This document shows positions 1 through 9,165 of a DNA stretch of 64,000 nucleotides, one piece after another. The position numbers were made by a program, and so were the translations under genes. Positions within the stretch are counted from its first letter, which is position 1, and each line of letters begins with the position of its first letter. Source of the DNA: Candidatus Competibacteraceae bacterium (GTDB taxonomy: Bacteria > Pseudomonadota > Gammaproteobacteria > Competibacterales > Competibacteraceae); the NCBI GenBank assembly GCA_016712625.1, contig JADJQQ010000001.1:62001-126000 (forward strand). Direction: 5' to 3'. The notes under the pieces were generated by a model that was not told the origin of the DNA, ran no database searches, and worked only from the letters and a program-made list of their open reading frames with translations.

Positions 1-749
1 AAGGCTTTTTCATTTTCACCCGCCATTGCGCCGTCAACTCCTTCGGCTGGCTGGGCTTCAAGCCGCTAGCCGAATACGGTGGCATCACTTGGCTGGAGCA
101 CGGCGGCGAAATCCGCCAGTATCTGGCCCAGCGCGCCGCACTGGCCCGACCGGGCCGCAATGCGGCGGTGCTGACCGATGCCGACCCGGTCACCCTGGGT
201 CATGTACGCCTGATCGAGCGCGCGGCGGACGAGGCTGATACCGTCTACGTGTTCGTGCGCGCGGACGGCCCGCACTGGTTGTCGCTATCGGCGCGACTGG
301 CGTTAACCAGTCAAAGCGTGGCGCACATCACCAACGCCGTCGTCACCGATACCGGCCCGTATCGCCTGCCGGTGGATCGTTTTCCCGGCTATTTTCTGCA
401 TCCCGATGACGACGCCACCGAAATCCGCGTCGGCCTGGAGGAACACGTCTTTGGCCACCACATCGCACAGCCCTTTCACATCCTGACGCGGGTGGTTGGC
501 ATCGAACCGCCGCCGGCCACCGATCAACCTTACCACGCCATGATGCAGCCCCACTTGGCGCGTTGGAAGATCCGGCTACTCGAAGCGGAGCGGGATATTC
601 CCCCTGATGCATGGCTCAACGCCCGACAGGTGCAAGCGGCGCTGCGCGACGGCGATGACCGCGCGTTGGCCGTCGCCCTGCCCATACCGGTGCTCGATTA
701 TTTGCGGCGGGGAAACCAGACGAATTTACGCTGTGCCAGCGTGGGGTAA
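1..749 (+). CDS. citC: Citrate lyase ligase CitC, 5' partial
   Basis: This enzyme acetylates the prosthetic-group thiol of the citrate lyase acyl carrier protein, using acetate and ATP, and so switches the lyase on. The open frame runs in from the window edge and ends at 749, leaving about 248 residues. The family is usually near 340-350, so the N-terminal GNAT-like part is mostly outside. The nucleotidyltransferase core is visible: the segment TDADPVTLGHVRLIE at about residues 54-68 corresponds to the family's N-x-NPFTLGH nucleotide-binding motif. The reading frame is already open at base 3 with family-like sequence (GFKPLAEYGGITWLE), so the internal ATG at 168 is not the true start. It is the first gene of a tightly packed cit operon, followed 72 bases later by citD. 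Identification rests on motif and context; MdcX-like relatives are less likely next to citDEF. Confidence 0.88.
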   Translation, partial: GFFIFTRHCAVNSFGWLGFKPLAEYGGITWLEHGGEIRQYLAQRAALARPGRNAAVLTDADPVTLGHVRLIERAADEADTVYVFVRADGPHWLSLSARLALTSQSVAHITNAVVTDTGPYRLPVDRFPGYFLHPDDDATEIRVGLEEHVFGHHIAQPFHILTRVVGIEPPPATDQPYHAMMQPHLARWKIRLLEAERDIPPDAWLNARQVQAALRDGDDRALAVALPIPVLDYLRRGNQTNLRCASVG

Positions 750-821
750 AAACCACGCCGCCCACGACCGCGCCCCCGGTCGAGAGTTGCTTCGCTGTAC
801 CCTGTCACGGAGGTTTTTTAG

Positions 822-1079
822 ATGCGCATCAACAAGAAAGCCCAGGCCGGCACCATGCAATCCAGCGATCTCATCGTCTTCGTCGAACCGGCGGACGATC
901 TTGCCATCGAGATTGAATCGACCGTGCAACAGCAATTCGGCCACTTGATCGAGGCCCGAGTGAAGCAGGTGCTGAAGCGCTTGTCGGTCGAGCAGTGCCG
1001 GATCATGGTGTCGGATCGCGGCGCGCTGGATTACGCTATCGACGCTCGCGTCGAAGCGGCGTTGCGACGCGCCAACTGA
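822..1079 (+). CDS. citD: Citrate lyase acyl carrier protein (gamma subunit) CitD
   Basis: This small acyl carrier protein (85 residues) bears the 2'-(5''-triphosphoribosyl)-3'-dephospho-CoA group, on which acetyl and citryl thioesters are formed. The N-terminus has the family signature AGTMQSSD at about residues 9-16; the serine in this stretch is the usual attachment site. Length and position between citC and citE match the family exactly. A GGAGG sequence (810-814) lies just upstream of the start codon at 822. The product joins CitE and CitF in the cytoplasmic lyase complex and is the substrate of CitC and CitX, both encoded in the same operon. Confidence 0.93.
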   Translation: MRINKKAQAGTMQSSDLIVFVEPADDLAIEIESTVQQQFGHLIEARVKQVLKRLSVEQCRIMVSDRGALDYAIDARVEAALRRAN

Positions 1080-1094
1080 TACGGGACAGCCGCC

Positions 1095-2021
1095 ATGCTC
1101 CATCCGCGACTGCGCCGCAGCCTGCTGTACGTGCCGGGCAATATGCCCTCGATGCTGCAAAACATTCCGATCTTTCCCAGCGATGTTTGCATCATCGACC
1201 TCGAAGACGCGGTGCCCCGCACCGAGAAAGACGCCGCTCGCCTATTGTCGCGCCGTTTCATCGAAGGCTACACCCAGCGCAACAAGGAACTGTACGTTCG
1301 CATCAACGGCTTGGATACGCCTTATTTCCGCGACGATCTGGCGCAAATCCTGCCCGCCATGCCGGACGGCATTCGGCTGCCAAAATGTGAGCATCCCTCC
1401 CATCTGCGGCGGATTGACGACTTGTTGACCGAGTTCGAGGAATATCTGGGCTGTGAAATTGGCCGTTTCAAGATCATCGCGTCGGTGGAAAGCGCGCAGG
1501 GCATCCTCAACGTCAACGAAACCGCCCGCGCCTCGGAGCGGCTAGTAGCTCTGGGCTTTTCCGCCGAGGACTACACCGCTAACCTGCAAATCGACCGTCC
1601 CAAGACCGGCGAGCATCTGGTGGTACCGCGCCAATTGTTGCTGATGGCCTGTCGCGCCGCGGGGATTCAGGCCATCGACACGGTGTGGGCCGATGCGTCC
1701 GATCAGGAGGGGTTCCGCCGTGAATGCGAGCACATCAAGGTGTTGGGCTTCGATGGCAAGTCGCTGATCAATCCGCGCCAGATCGACGTGCTGCACGATG
1801 TAATGGCCCCCAAGCCGGAAGAAATCGACTACGCCCTGCAAGTGGTGGACGCCATCAGGGGCGCGCGCGAACAAGGCACCGGCGTGGTTTCGCTGGGCGG
1901 CAAAATGATCGACGCGCCGGTGGTCGCTCGCGCCGTGCGGGTGCTACTGTCGGCCAAATCGCTGGGGCTGGTCGATACCGATATCGACGAACGGGTGATT
2001 TACGGGGACGCGGACGCATGA
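1095..2021 (+). CDS. citE: Citrate lyase beta subunit CitE (citryl-ACP lyase)
   Basis: CitE cleaves citryl-ACP to oxaloacetate and acetyl-ACP. The 308-residue product has the HpcH/HpaI aldolase-like TIM-barrel sequence of the family: an early RSLLYVPGN segment, the metal-site region CIIDLEDAVP near residue 35, and a second conserved stretch GFDGKSLINPRQID near residue 220. It starts 15 bases after citD and ends in an ATGA overlap with citF, so translation is probably coupled. No frameshift or missing segment is seen. CitE-like proteins also occur outside citrate lyase (for example malyl-CoA thioesterase and citramalyl-CoA lyase relatives), but the complete citDEF context decides the assignment. 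Confidence 0.95.
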   Translation: MLHPRLRRSLLYVPGNMPSMLQNIPIFPSDVCIIDLEDAVPRTEKDAARLLSRRFIEGYTQRNKELYVRINGLDTPYFRDDLAQILPAMPDGIRLPKCEHPSHLRRIDDLLTEFEEYLGCEIGRFKIIASVESAQGILNVNETARASERLVALGFSAEDYTANLQIDRPKTGEHLVVPRQLLLMACRAAGIQAIDTVWADASDQEGFRRECEHIKVLGFDGKSLINPRQIDVLHDVMAPKPEEIDYALQVVDAIRGAREQGTGVVSLGGKMIDAPVVARAVRVLLSAKSLGLVDTDIDERVIYGDADA

Positions 2022-3556
2022 GTAAAAACAGTTTGGGCCGGGAACTTCCAGAAACTTGGCGCGGGCGGACGCTGCGTCCCTATCGCGATCCGTTCTCGGC
2101 GCAACCCGAAGGGCCACGGGTGGCGCGCCCAATCCGCCGGGTGAATCCGGGCGATAACAAATTACTGGGATCGTTGCGCGAGGCTATCGAAGCGTCCGGG
2201 CTGCGCGACGGCATGACCATCGGCGCGCACCATCACTTGCGAAACGGCGATCTGGTGCTGAACAGCGTGGTCAAGGAAATCGCCGCGCTGGGACTGCGCG
2301 ATATTGGCATCGCCAGCTCCTCGGTGCATCCGGTGCACGAGGCGCTCATTCCTTACATCCGCGACGGGGTGATTAGTCACATTGAATGCGGCGTGAATGG
2401 CCAAATCAGCCGGATGGTCTCCACCGGTCAACTGGATGTTCCGATCATCACCCGCACCCACGGCGGGCGGGGCCGGGCGATGATGTGCGGCGACCTCAAG
2501 GTCGATGTGGCCTTCGTCGGCGCGCCGACGTGCGATGAGTATGGCAACATTTGCGCCAGCAAGGGGCCATCGGCCTGCGGGGTGGTGGGCTACAGCCACT
2601 CGGACGCTGACTACGCCGATTGCGTGATCGCCATCACCGACAATCTAGTGCCTTATCCGGCCTTCCCCATTTCCATTCCGCAAACCAAGGTCGATTATGT
2701 GGTCAAGATCGACTCGCTCGGCAATCCGGCCAAGATCGTTTCGACCACCACCCGCATCACCACCGACCCCATCGGCTTGCAGATCGCCAAGTACGCCGCT
2801 ACTGTCATCGAACTGTCGGGCTTATTGCGAAACGGCTTTTCCTTCCAGACCGGCGCGGGCGGCGCATCGCTGGCGGTCGCCGCCAACGTCCGCGACCTGA
2901 TGCGCAAACAGGCCATCACCGGCTCGTTCGGCGCGGGCGGCATCACCGGCTACTTTGTCGAGATGTTGGAAGAAGGGCTGCTGGAGGCGCTATTCGACGT
3001 GCAAAGCTTCGATCTGAAGGCCGTTGCCTCGGTGGGCCGTAACCCGGCCCATATTGAAATGAGCGCCGATATGTACGCCAATCCGTTCAATGCCGGTTGC
3101 GTGGTGAACAGGCTGGATTGCGTGGTGCTGGGGGCGCGCGAGATTGATGTCAATTTCAACGTCAACGTCAACACCGAATCCGACGGCACCTTAAACGGCA
3201 ATACCGGCGGCCATGCCGACACTGCGGCTGGAGCCAAACTGGCCATTGTGGTGGCGCCCTCGATCCGTGCCCGGTTGCCCATCGTGCGCGACGAGGTAAC
3301 CACGATTTCCACGCCCGGCGAGACCATCGACGCCATCGTGACCGAACGCGGAGTCGCGCTGAACAGCAAGTATCAGGCACTGGCCCCGGATCTGCGACGG
3401 CGCGGCGTGCCGGTGAAATCCATCATCGAACTCAGGGATGAAATCTACGGCATTACCGGCGCGCCCCGGCCCATCGAATTCACCGATAAGATCGTCGGCT
3501 TGGTGGAATATCGGGACGGCACCATCACTGATGTCATACGTCAGGTTAAGGGCTGA
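2018..3556 (+). CDS. citF: Citrate lyase alpha subunit CitF (citrate:acetyl-ACP transferase)
   Basis: CitF transfers the ACP thioester from acetate to citrate, the first half of the lyase cycle. The ATG at 2018 overlaps the citE stop as ATGA and gives 512 residues, the normal family length. The frame stays open upstream through citE, but that part is not family-like. Recognisable stretches include MTIGAHHHLRNGD near residue 60, the glycine-rich TGAGGASLA and SFGAGGITGYFVEM segments of the CoA-transferase-like fold, and the conserved N-terminus with GRELPETWRG. The product is cytoplasmic and assembles with CitD and CitE. With citC, citX and citG alongside, the cluster can build an active lyase. 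No citrate transporter is visible in the window. Confidence 0.95.
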   Translation: MSKNSLGRELPETWRGRTLRPYRDPFSAQPEGPRVARPIRRVNPGDNKLLGSLREAIEASGLRDGMTIGAHHHLRNGDLVLNSVVKEIAALGLRDIGIASSSVHPVHEALIPYIRDGVISHIECGVNGQISRMVSTGQLDVPIITRTHGGRGRAMMCGDLKVDVAFVGAPTCDEYGNICASKGPSACGVVGYSHSDADYADCVIAITDNLVPYPAFPISIPQTKVDYVVKIDSLGNPAKIVSTTTRITTDPIGLQIAKYAATVIELSGLLRNGFSFQTGAGGASLAVAANVRDLMRKQAITGSFGAGGITGYFVEMLEEGLLEALFDVQSFDLKAVASVGRNPAHIEMSADMYANPFNAGCVVNRLDCVVLGAREIDVNFNVNVNTESDGTLNGNTGGHADTAAGAKLAIVVAPSIRARLPIVRDEVTTISTPGETIDAIVTERGVALNSKYQALAPDLRRRGVPVKSIIELRDEIYGITGAPRPIEFTDKIVGLVEYRDGTITDVIRQVKG

Positions 3557-4103
3557 ACTACTGGCCGCCCGCGAGGCCCGCGACGCCTTGCTGGCGACTT
3601 TACTGGATGAGGTGACAACCCCGCTGGTGATGATGTCCAGCGCTATTCCCGGCCCCGATAAAGCCCCGTCCGGCAGCACCGCCTTATTCACTTGGGGGCT
3701 GCGGCAACTGCAAGATCGACTCGACTGTCGGCGACTCCTCGCCCACGGCGAAGATGCGCTCGGCCCTTACGGCTTTATCGCCGCCGCCGCTGAGCCGCGG
3801 CGGCTTAAAACGCTCGCGCTGATGATCGAAGCCGCCCTGCCCGCCGCGCGCCTGCTCGATTTGGATGTCTACGCCGCTGACGGTTCGCGGATCGGGCGGG
3901 CGGAACTGGGCGAACCGGCGCGCCGCTGCTTGCTGTGCGCCGAACCCGCCGTTGACTGTATCCGCTTAAACCGCCACCCGATGGAGCATCTGCGCAACCA
4001 TGTCGGCTATCTCCTTGCGTCTTTCACCGCCAGCGTCATCGAGCCTCTCACCGACACAACAACTGGCGGCGCTGCTGGTCACCGGCCTGCGGCGGGAGCT
4101 TGA
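3531..4103 (+). CDS. citX: Apo-citrate lyase phosphoribosyl-dephospho-CoA transferase CitX
   Basis: CitX moves the triphosphoribosyl-dephospho-CoA group made by CitG onto the serine of CitD. The start chosen is the ATG at 3531, inside the last 26 bases of citF. It gives 190 residues, close to the family's roughly 180; the frame stays open further upstream but only as a shadow of citF. The diagnostic stretch RRCLLCAEPAVDCIR near residue 145, followed by N-RHP, is the conserved Cys-containing region of the family. The 3' end overlaps citG by about 100 bases in a different frame. The last 25 or so residues of CitX (TGGAAGHRPAAGA) look like read-through of the citG start region rather than family sequence. 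Assignment is secure from motif and neighbours. Confidence 0.88.
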   Translation: MSYVRLRAELLAAREARDALLATLLDEVTTPLVMMSSAIPGPDKAPSGSTALFTWGLRQLQDRLDCRRLLAHGEDALGPYGFIAAAAEPRRLKTLALMIEAALPAARLLDLDVYAADGSRIGRAELGEPARRCLLCAEPAVDCIRLNRHPMEHLRNHVGYLLASFTASVIEPLTDTTTGGAAGHRPAAGA

Positions 4104-4887
4104 TCTAACCCCCAAGCCGGGCTTGGTGGATCGCTGGAACAACGGCTCGCATGACGATCTGAATTACTCGCTGATGGCGCGCTCAATCCATTTGCTGGCG
4201 AGTTATTTTTCCGCCTGCGCCGCAGCCTTGGCAGCCGGTCATCCTCTGGAGCGGCTACGGGAATTAGGGATCGGCGCCGAACGGGATATGTCGAATCAAT
4301 TCCATACCAACACGCACCGGGGTGCGATTTTTCTTGGCGGATTACTGTTAGCTGGGGTTTATAGCGCCGGATCACGGGATCGCGCGGCGGTCAGCGCCGC
4401 TGTCGCCGACGCGGCGCATCGGCTTTTCGCCACGAGCTTACCGACCCAAACCAAAGGCGGCACGGTGCGCGGGCGCTATCAGGCGGGCGGCATCATTCAG
4501 GAAGCCCTGGATGGGTTGCCATCGGTGTTCGAGGTGGGTGCTCCCGCCTTGCGCGAAGCGGGACAGCTCGGATTCGCGCAACGCGACGGTCTGTTTCTGG
4601 CCATGGCGCGGCTGATGCGGACGGTGGAGGACACCACGGCTTTACGCCGCCGCGGCCCCGCCGGTCTTGCCCAACTCAAACGCGACGGAGTAACGCTGGA
4701 AGCCTTACTGCTCAATGGTTACGATCCGGTCGTTTTTCTGACCAATGCCAACCACCAGTATCGCCTACAACGGCTGACCATGGGCGGCGTCGCCGACCTG
4801 TTGGCGCTTAGCGTGGCATGGGAGCGGTTTGAGCCGCGCCGCGATCCCGCAAGCTACGCTCCACTCTCTCAAACCATCCACATCTGA
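4000..4887 (+). CDS. citG: Triphosphoribosyl-dephospho-CoA synthase CitG
   Basis: CitG makes the citrate lyase prosthetic-group precursor from ATP and dephospho-CoA. The product is 295 residues, normal for the family. It carries the signature LTPKPGLVDRWNNGSHDDLN at about residues 36-55 and the later NTHRGAIFLGGLL segment near residue 104, both hallmarks of CitG/MdcB proteins. The ATG at 4000 lies within citX, giving an unusually long overlap of about 100 bases. A later start is unlikely because the next conserved block begins near residue 36. MdcB of malonate decarboxylase is the near relative, but the cit operon context points to CitG. It closes the operon; an AT-rich gap of about 350 bases follows. 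Confidence 0.93.
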   Translation: MSAISLRLSPPASSSLSPTQQLAALLVTGLRRELDLTPKPGLVDRWNNGSHDDLNYSLMARSIHLLASYFSACAAALAAGHPLERLRELGIGAERDMSNQFHTNTHRGAIFLGGLLLAGVYSAGSRDRAAVSAAVADAAHRLFATSLPTQTKGGTVRGRYQAGGIIQEALDGLPSVFEVGAPALREAGQLGFAQRDGLFLAMARLMRTVEDTTALRRRGPAGLAQLKRDGVTLEALLLNGYDPVVFLTNANHQYRLQRLTMGGVADLLALSVAWERFEPRRDPASYAPLSQTIHI

Positions 4888-5236
4888 TCTAAGCTCGCCT
4901 TTCCAAAAGTCCGCTATTCTTTCTCTCCCTTTAGCATCCATTTTTAGGGTAAGCATTTTTATATCCCTAACAACCCGGAATCCCTCACGGAACATCCAGA
5001 TGCTACCTACATAAGTAATAAAATTATACAAATTTAGCCTTAAATAATAAAATTATTAGGATATTTTATTTAACATAATAAAAATTATTTTTCATGTATT
5101 GTATAATTTTTTAAACAATGATATTTTATTGATAATCACTATCGCTCTTATACGCTTGGTATCTATGTCCTTCCAAGCAGGATTACGCCAGTAGTGTTTT
5201 ATTTGAAAATTCAAAAACTTGTTGAGCAGCATCAAA
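4888..5236. other. AT-rich intergenic gap
   Basis: This gap of about 350 bases is clearly richer in A+T than its neighbours, with runs such as AAATAATAAAATTATTA around 5040-5060. It contains a 14-base AT palindrome but no G+C-stemmed terminator, no convincing open frame and no tRNA. It probably holds the promoter of the following secreted-protein gene; no single promoter could be placed with confidence. Confidence 0.5.
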
Positions 5237-6070
5237 ATGTCGACCAGAAAACCCAATACTGCTGTGCTATTGACCGCCCTACTATTGGGCCTTTCGGCAG
5301 CCATTAGCAACGCCAAGACAACAATTTGGCCCAGTCACGTCACACAAGCTCAAACCTACGTTAACCAAATCAAAGCCAACAATAACAGCTTCAATTCACC
5401 CGCATTTTTGGGTTATGACGCATCGAAAACCCTACGAGCGCAGACCAAATGCAGCACTTTTGTCACTTTACTTTTGAAGAACACCTATCCTGAGGTGGTG
5501 ACCGATCAGGCGTTGATCGCATTGACCAGTAGCAGTTCGCCCTATGCGGACGAATGGTTTGCCGCAATTGCAGCAAGAGTCGCCGATCCAAAATCAGGAT
5601 TGGCGTTTAAAGGCAGGCCCACTGTTGCCAGCATGAAAGTGGGCGATATTATCGCATCGAGCTATACCACCAGCGGAAACACGGGCCACACCATGATCTT
5701 AGCCAGCCTCAGCCTAGCCGAGGCCAACATCGTCCCGCCGTACCCGATCCCCGACGTGGCTACCGTCAATCGTTATTTGGTCAAAGTTTATGATTCGACT
5801 AAGAATCTACACTGGAGCGACTTTGCCAGCGGCACGCCCGACTCTCGCTACAACAAGCAATGGAACGGCACGAACTGGGTAGGCGATGAGGGCATCGGCT
5901 CTGGCTATATCGCCCTTTATGAAGATACGGCCACCGGTAAGCCAGTGGCCTGGGCCTGGAACGCCAGTAGAACCACCAAGTCATTTTATTACGCCGTAAC
6001 GCCACCGGCCGACAGCGCCGCCGACTACCGGCCACTGGCAATCGGCTACCTGACAGGGCCGGGACTATAG
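5237..6070 (+). CDS. Secreted protein of unknown function with a Cys/His pair
   Basis: The 277-residue product starts at the ATG at 5237 and has a clear Sec signal peptide: two early Lys/Arg, a hydrophobic core AVLLTALLLGLSAAI, then SNA-K as the likely cleavage site. A TTG 18 bases upstream is an alternative start. The mature protein contains a KCSTFVTLLL segment near residue 74 and a NTGHTMIL segment near residue 150. A cysteine at the start of a helix followed later by Gly-His in a hydrophobic strand is the pattern of papain-like NlpC/P60 or CHAP hydrolases. That suggests a periplasmic or extracellular cysteine peptidase or amidase, but the match is to a pattern, not a recognised family. 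The gene stands alone after an AT-rich gap and converges on ftsK. Its base composition is lower in G+C than its neighbours, so recent acquisition is possible. Confidence 0.6.
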   Translation: MSTRKPNTAVLLTALLLGLSAAISNAKTTIWPSHVTQAQTYVNQIKANNNSFNSPAFLGYDASKTLRAQTKCSTFVTLLLKNTYPEVVTDQALIALTSSSSPYADEWFAAIAARVADPKSGLAFKGRPTVASMKVGDIIASSYTTSGNTGHTMILASLSLAEANIVPPYPIPDVATVNRYLVKVYDSTKNLHWSDFASGTPDSRYNKQWNGTNWVGDEGIGSGYIALYEDTATGKPVAWAWNASRTTKSFYYAVTPPADSAADYRPLAIGYLTGPGL

Positions 6071-6072
6071 AT

Positions 6073-6119
6073 TCAATCGTTGAAAATTGAATAAAAATTT
6101 GCCAAGCCAACGTTGGCTT
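6073..6119. terminator. Candidate terminator region between convergent genes
   Basis: Two inverted repeats lie between the secreted-protein gene and ftsK. ATTCAAT/ATTGAAT (7 bp) occupies about 6071-6092. A perfect 16-base palindrome, AAGCCAACGTTGGCTT, lies at 6104-6119. On the minus strand the palindrome is followed a few bases later by ATTTTTATT, giving a plausible intrinsic terminator for ftsK. The stems are short, so this is tentative. Confidence 0.4.
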
Positions 6120-6123
6120 AAAT

Positions 6124-8948
6124 CTACGGTGGCGGCGGCGCTAGCACCTCGCGGCTGCCGTTAGATTGCAATGGCCCGACCACGCCAGCCACTTCCATTT
6201 CCTCAACCAGACGCGCCGCCCGATTGTAGCCAATCCGCAGCCGGCGCTGCACGCCAGAGACGGAAGCCCGCCGCGATTCGGTGACGATGCGCACCGCCTC
6301 ATCGTACAAAGGATCGCTTTCGCCGCCACGCCCCGCACTCGTTTCGCTTTCCTCGCTGCTTTCAGTATCCTCACGCGCTTCAACCAGAACATCGTCGATA
6401 TAGTCGGGCGAGCCGGTCTGTCGTAGAAAATCGACGACGCGATTGACTTCCTGGTCGTCCACGAACGCGCCGTGCACCCGTTGTGGCAATCCCGTTCCAG
6501 GCGGTAGATAGAGCATGTCGCCGTGGCCTAGTAATTGTTCCGCGCCCATCTGGTCGAGGATGGTGCGAGAATCCACCTTCGAGGACACCTGAAACGCAAT
6601 ACGGGTCGGAATATTGGCCTTGATCAAGCCTGTAATCACATCGACCGACGGCCGCTGCGTCGCCAAAATCAGGTGGATGCCGGAGGCCCGCGCCTTCTGC
6701 GCCAGACGGGCGATCAGCTCTTCCACCTTCTTGCCGACAATCATCATCATGTCGGCCAATTCATCAATGACGACCACAACCGAAGGCAAAGGCTGCAACA
6801 GTGGAATTTCACCGGGTGTCATCGCGCCATCCGGCTTCCAAAAAGGATCCGTTAGAGCACCCCCTTCTTCCAATGCGTCGAGGATTTTGCGGTTGAAGCC
6901 CGTGATATTCCGCACCTTCAAAGCCGCCATCAGCCGATAGCGCCGCTCCATCTCACCCACGCACCAGCGCAACGCATTGGCCGCCTCCTTCATGTCGGTG
7001 ACTACCGGAGTTAGTAAATGCGGAATGTCTTCGTACATCGACAGTTCCAACATTTTGGGATCGACTAAAATAAGCCGAACCTCGGTGGGGGCGCTTTATA
7101 CAATAAGCTCAGCAGCATGGCGTTAATCGCCACCGACTTGCCAGAACCCGTGGTGCCCGCCACCAGCAAATGGGGCATTTTCGCCAGATTGGCCACGACC
7201 GGCTTGCCACCGATATCCATCCCCAACGCCAGCGTCAACGGCGACGCCGATTCGGTATAGACCGGCGCTTCCAACACCTCGCGCAGATAAACGACTTCAC
7301 GGTGTCGGTTGGGAATTTCCACACCGATGACCGATTTGCCGGGAATGACCTCCACCACCCGCACGCTGACCACCGACAATCCGCGCGCCAGGTCCTTGGC
7401 CAGATTGCTGATCTGGCTGACCTTGACCCCCGGCGCTGGATCGACCTCGAACCGGGTAATCACTGGCCCCGGCTCCACCGCCACCACGCGGGCGTCGATG
7501 CCGAAGCTCTTTAGCAGGCTCTCAACGTGCCGGGACATTTGTTCCAGCGTGGCGGACGAATAACCCGCCGTTCGCACCGGAGGTTGGTCGAGCAAATCCA
7601 GTGACGGCAATACATCGGCGCTGGCGGGTTCGGCTGGAGCCAGACGCCGCGCCATGGCGGCCAAGGGTGGCGAGGGCGTGGTGGACGTTGTCCGCGTTTT
7701 TGCGAGTGGCGCTTTCATTTCTAGTGAATCATTGGACGCCTCCTCCGTTGGAAACCCATAATCCGCCAGCCAGGGCTGGGTGGCGGGGGCCGCCATGGAC
7801 GAGTTTCGTGACGGCGAGGGCGAGGCTGGCGGCGGCCGCCCCGCCGGGTCGGGCGAGGCGACCGCTGTAGGAATTAGCGTGAGATCTGGCAAAGCCAGCT
7901 TTGAGGGATCGGAGGACGGCGATGCGTCCGGTGGCCGCGCCGCGCCACTTTGTGATTTGTGTTTGCGCGGTAGATTTAATACCGGTTCGACGCGGGCGCT
8001 ATTTCGAGCGCCCGCATTTGGCGCGGTGGCTCCCAACTCGTTGCTTGGCGTTTCATTAGCCGTCAGCGACTCAGCCAACTCGGCAGATTCAGTAGCGGAA
8101 GACACGTCTTCCGAGTCCTGTTTGAGACGGCGAGCTTGCCACCAAGCTCGTGTTTTGGTGGTCGCGTCATCCAGCCAATGGAAGACGGTCCGTTTGAGCG
8201 CTGCTCCATTGTCTTTAACGAGCTTAATGGCTGGCTTGGAGCTTGCGATTTCAGCGGGCGGCTTCTCCTCGCCATTCTCCTTTGCACGACCCCGTTTCGG
8301 CGGCGATTTGGGTTGACTCCCAACCCCGCGCAGGGTATTGAGCACGGTACTACCAATCCAATCCAGCAATTTCAACCAGGATAAGCCAGTGGTCAGCGTC
8401 ACTCCGGCAAACAACAGGGCGACCATGAACAGGTTGCCCCAACCAAAGCCAAAGGCCCGCGTCAAAAACTGGCTGACATGCACCCCGACCAGCCCACCCG
8501 CTGAGCCAGCGCCCGGTACGGTGCCCGGCGCGGTGTGCAAATGCAATGTAGCGACCCCGCAAGCGGTTAATAGCGCTACCGCAAAACCTAATACTCTAAA
8601 TAAGACAATCTCGGCGTCCAGTTCCAGCAAGGCGCCGCGCTTGAACAAGCGCCAGCCCGCCCAGCTCAAACCCAACGGGAAAAAGTAGGCTGGATAACCG
8701 AAAAAGTACAGGGTAATGTCGGCGAACCAAGCCCCGACCGTTCCGCCAAGGTTCTGAATTTTGGTGAAGTTGCCGGTATGAGTCCAGGCTGGATCGTTTG
8801 AATGGAAGCTAGCCAGCGCAATAATCATCCCCAGCGCGATGGCGATCGCCAGCCAAAAACTGGACTCCCGGAGGACTCCTTTGAAGAAACGGATGATACC
8901 CACCCGGACCGCGGGCGATTCGGGCTTGATGCGCTGTGCCTGAGGCAA
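6124..8948 (-). CDS. ftsK: DNA translocase FtsK, interrupted by one frameshift
   Basis: FtsK is the septal DNA pump that clears and resolves chromosome termini. Two adjacent minus-strand frames form one protein. Bases 7065-8948 encode the N-terminal membrane domain (about four hydrophobic segments in residues 30-190), a Pro/Ser/Ala-rich linker, and the start of the motor with Walker A AGTTGSGKS. Bases 6124 to about 7080 encode the rest of the motor (Walker B VVVVIDELAD, the ATQRPSVDVITG segment) and the C-terminal winged-helix gamma domain. The break lies at the G5 run 7087-7091. Adding one base there restores K-A-P-P-T-E-V-R-L-I-L-V-D-P-K-M joined to LELSMYED, exactly as in the family, for about 941 residues. 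The start used is a TTG at 8948 and is uncertain. A one-base undercall is more likely than a true pseudogene because ftsK is normally needed for division. Confidence 0.93.
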
Positions 8949-9165
8949 AATTAAATCCTATTTGAGCATGAGATACAGGAGGAGTGACCGCCTTTGACGA
9001 TCATCCCGTCAGCCGAAGATGCTATTGTCCCATTCCAGGACGCTGAGGCCAAGGCTAAACCAAACCATCAGAACGAACTGATTGAACAATTTGGGTTCCA
9101 ATGCAACGATTTGGTTTGAGCCGGTCCCGCTCCCCTATTGGCTATTTCTGGCTGCTTTAAGAATC
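8949..9165. promoter_or_regulatory. Divergent intergenic region between ftsK and the FemAB-like gene
   Basis: About 215 bases separate the divergent starts of ftsK and the acetyltransferase-like gene, so both promoters should lie here. The plus-strand frame of the downstream gene stays open back to about 9082, so a longer N-terminus (28 more residues) cannot be excluded. No strong sigma-70 hexamer pair or operator was identified by eye. Confidence 0.35.

Noticed and set aside
1724..2017. Upstream extension of the citF frame
   Set aside because: This part overlaps citE and is not family-like; the ATGA overlap at 2018 gives the normal CitF N-terminus.
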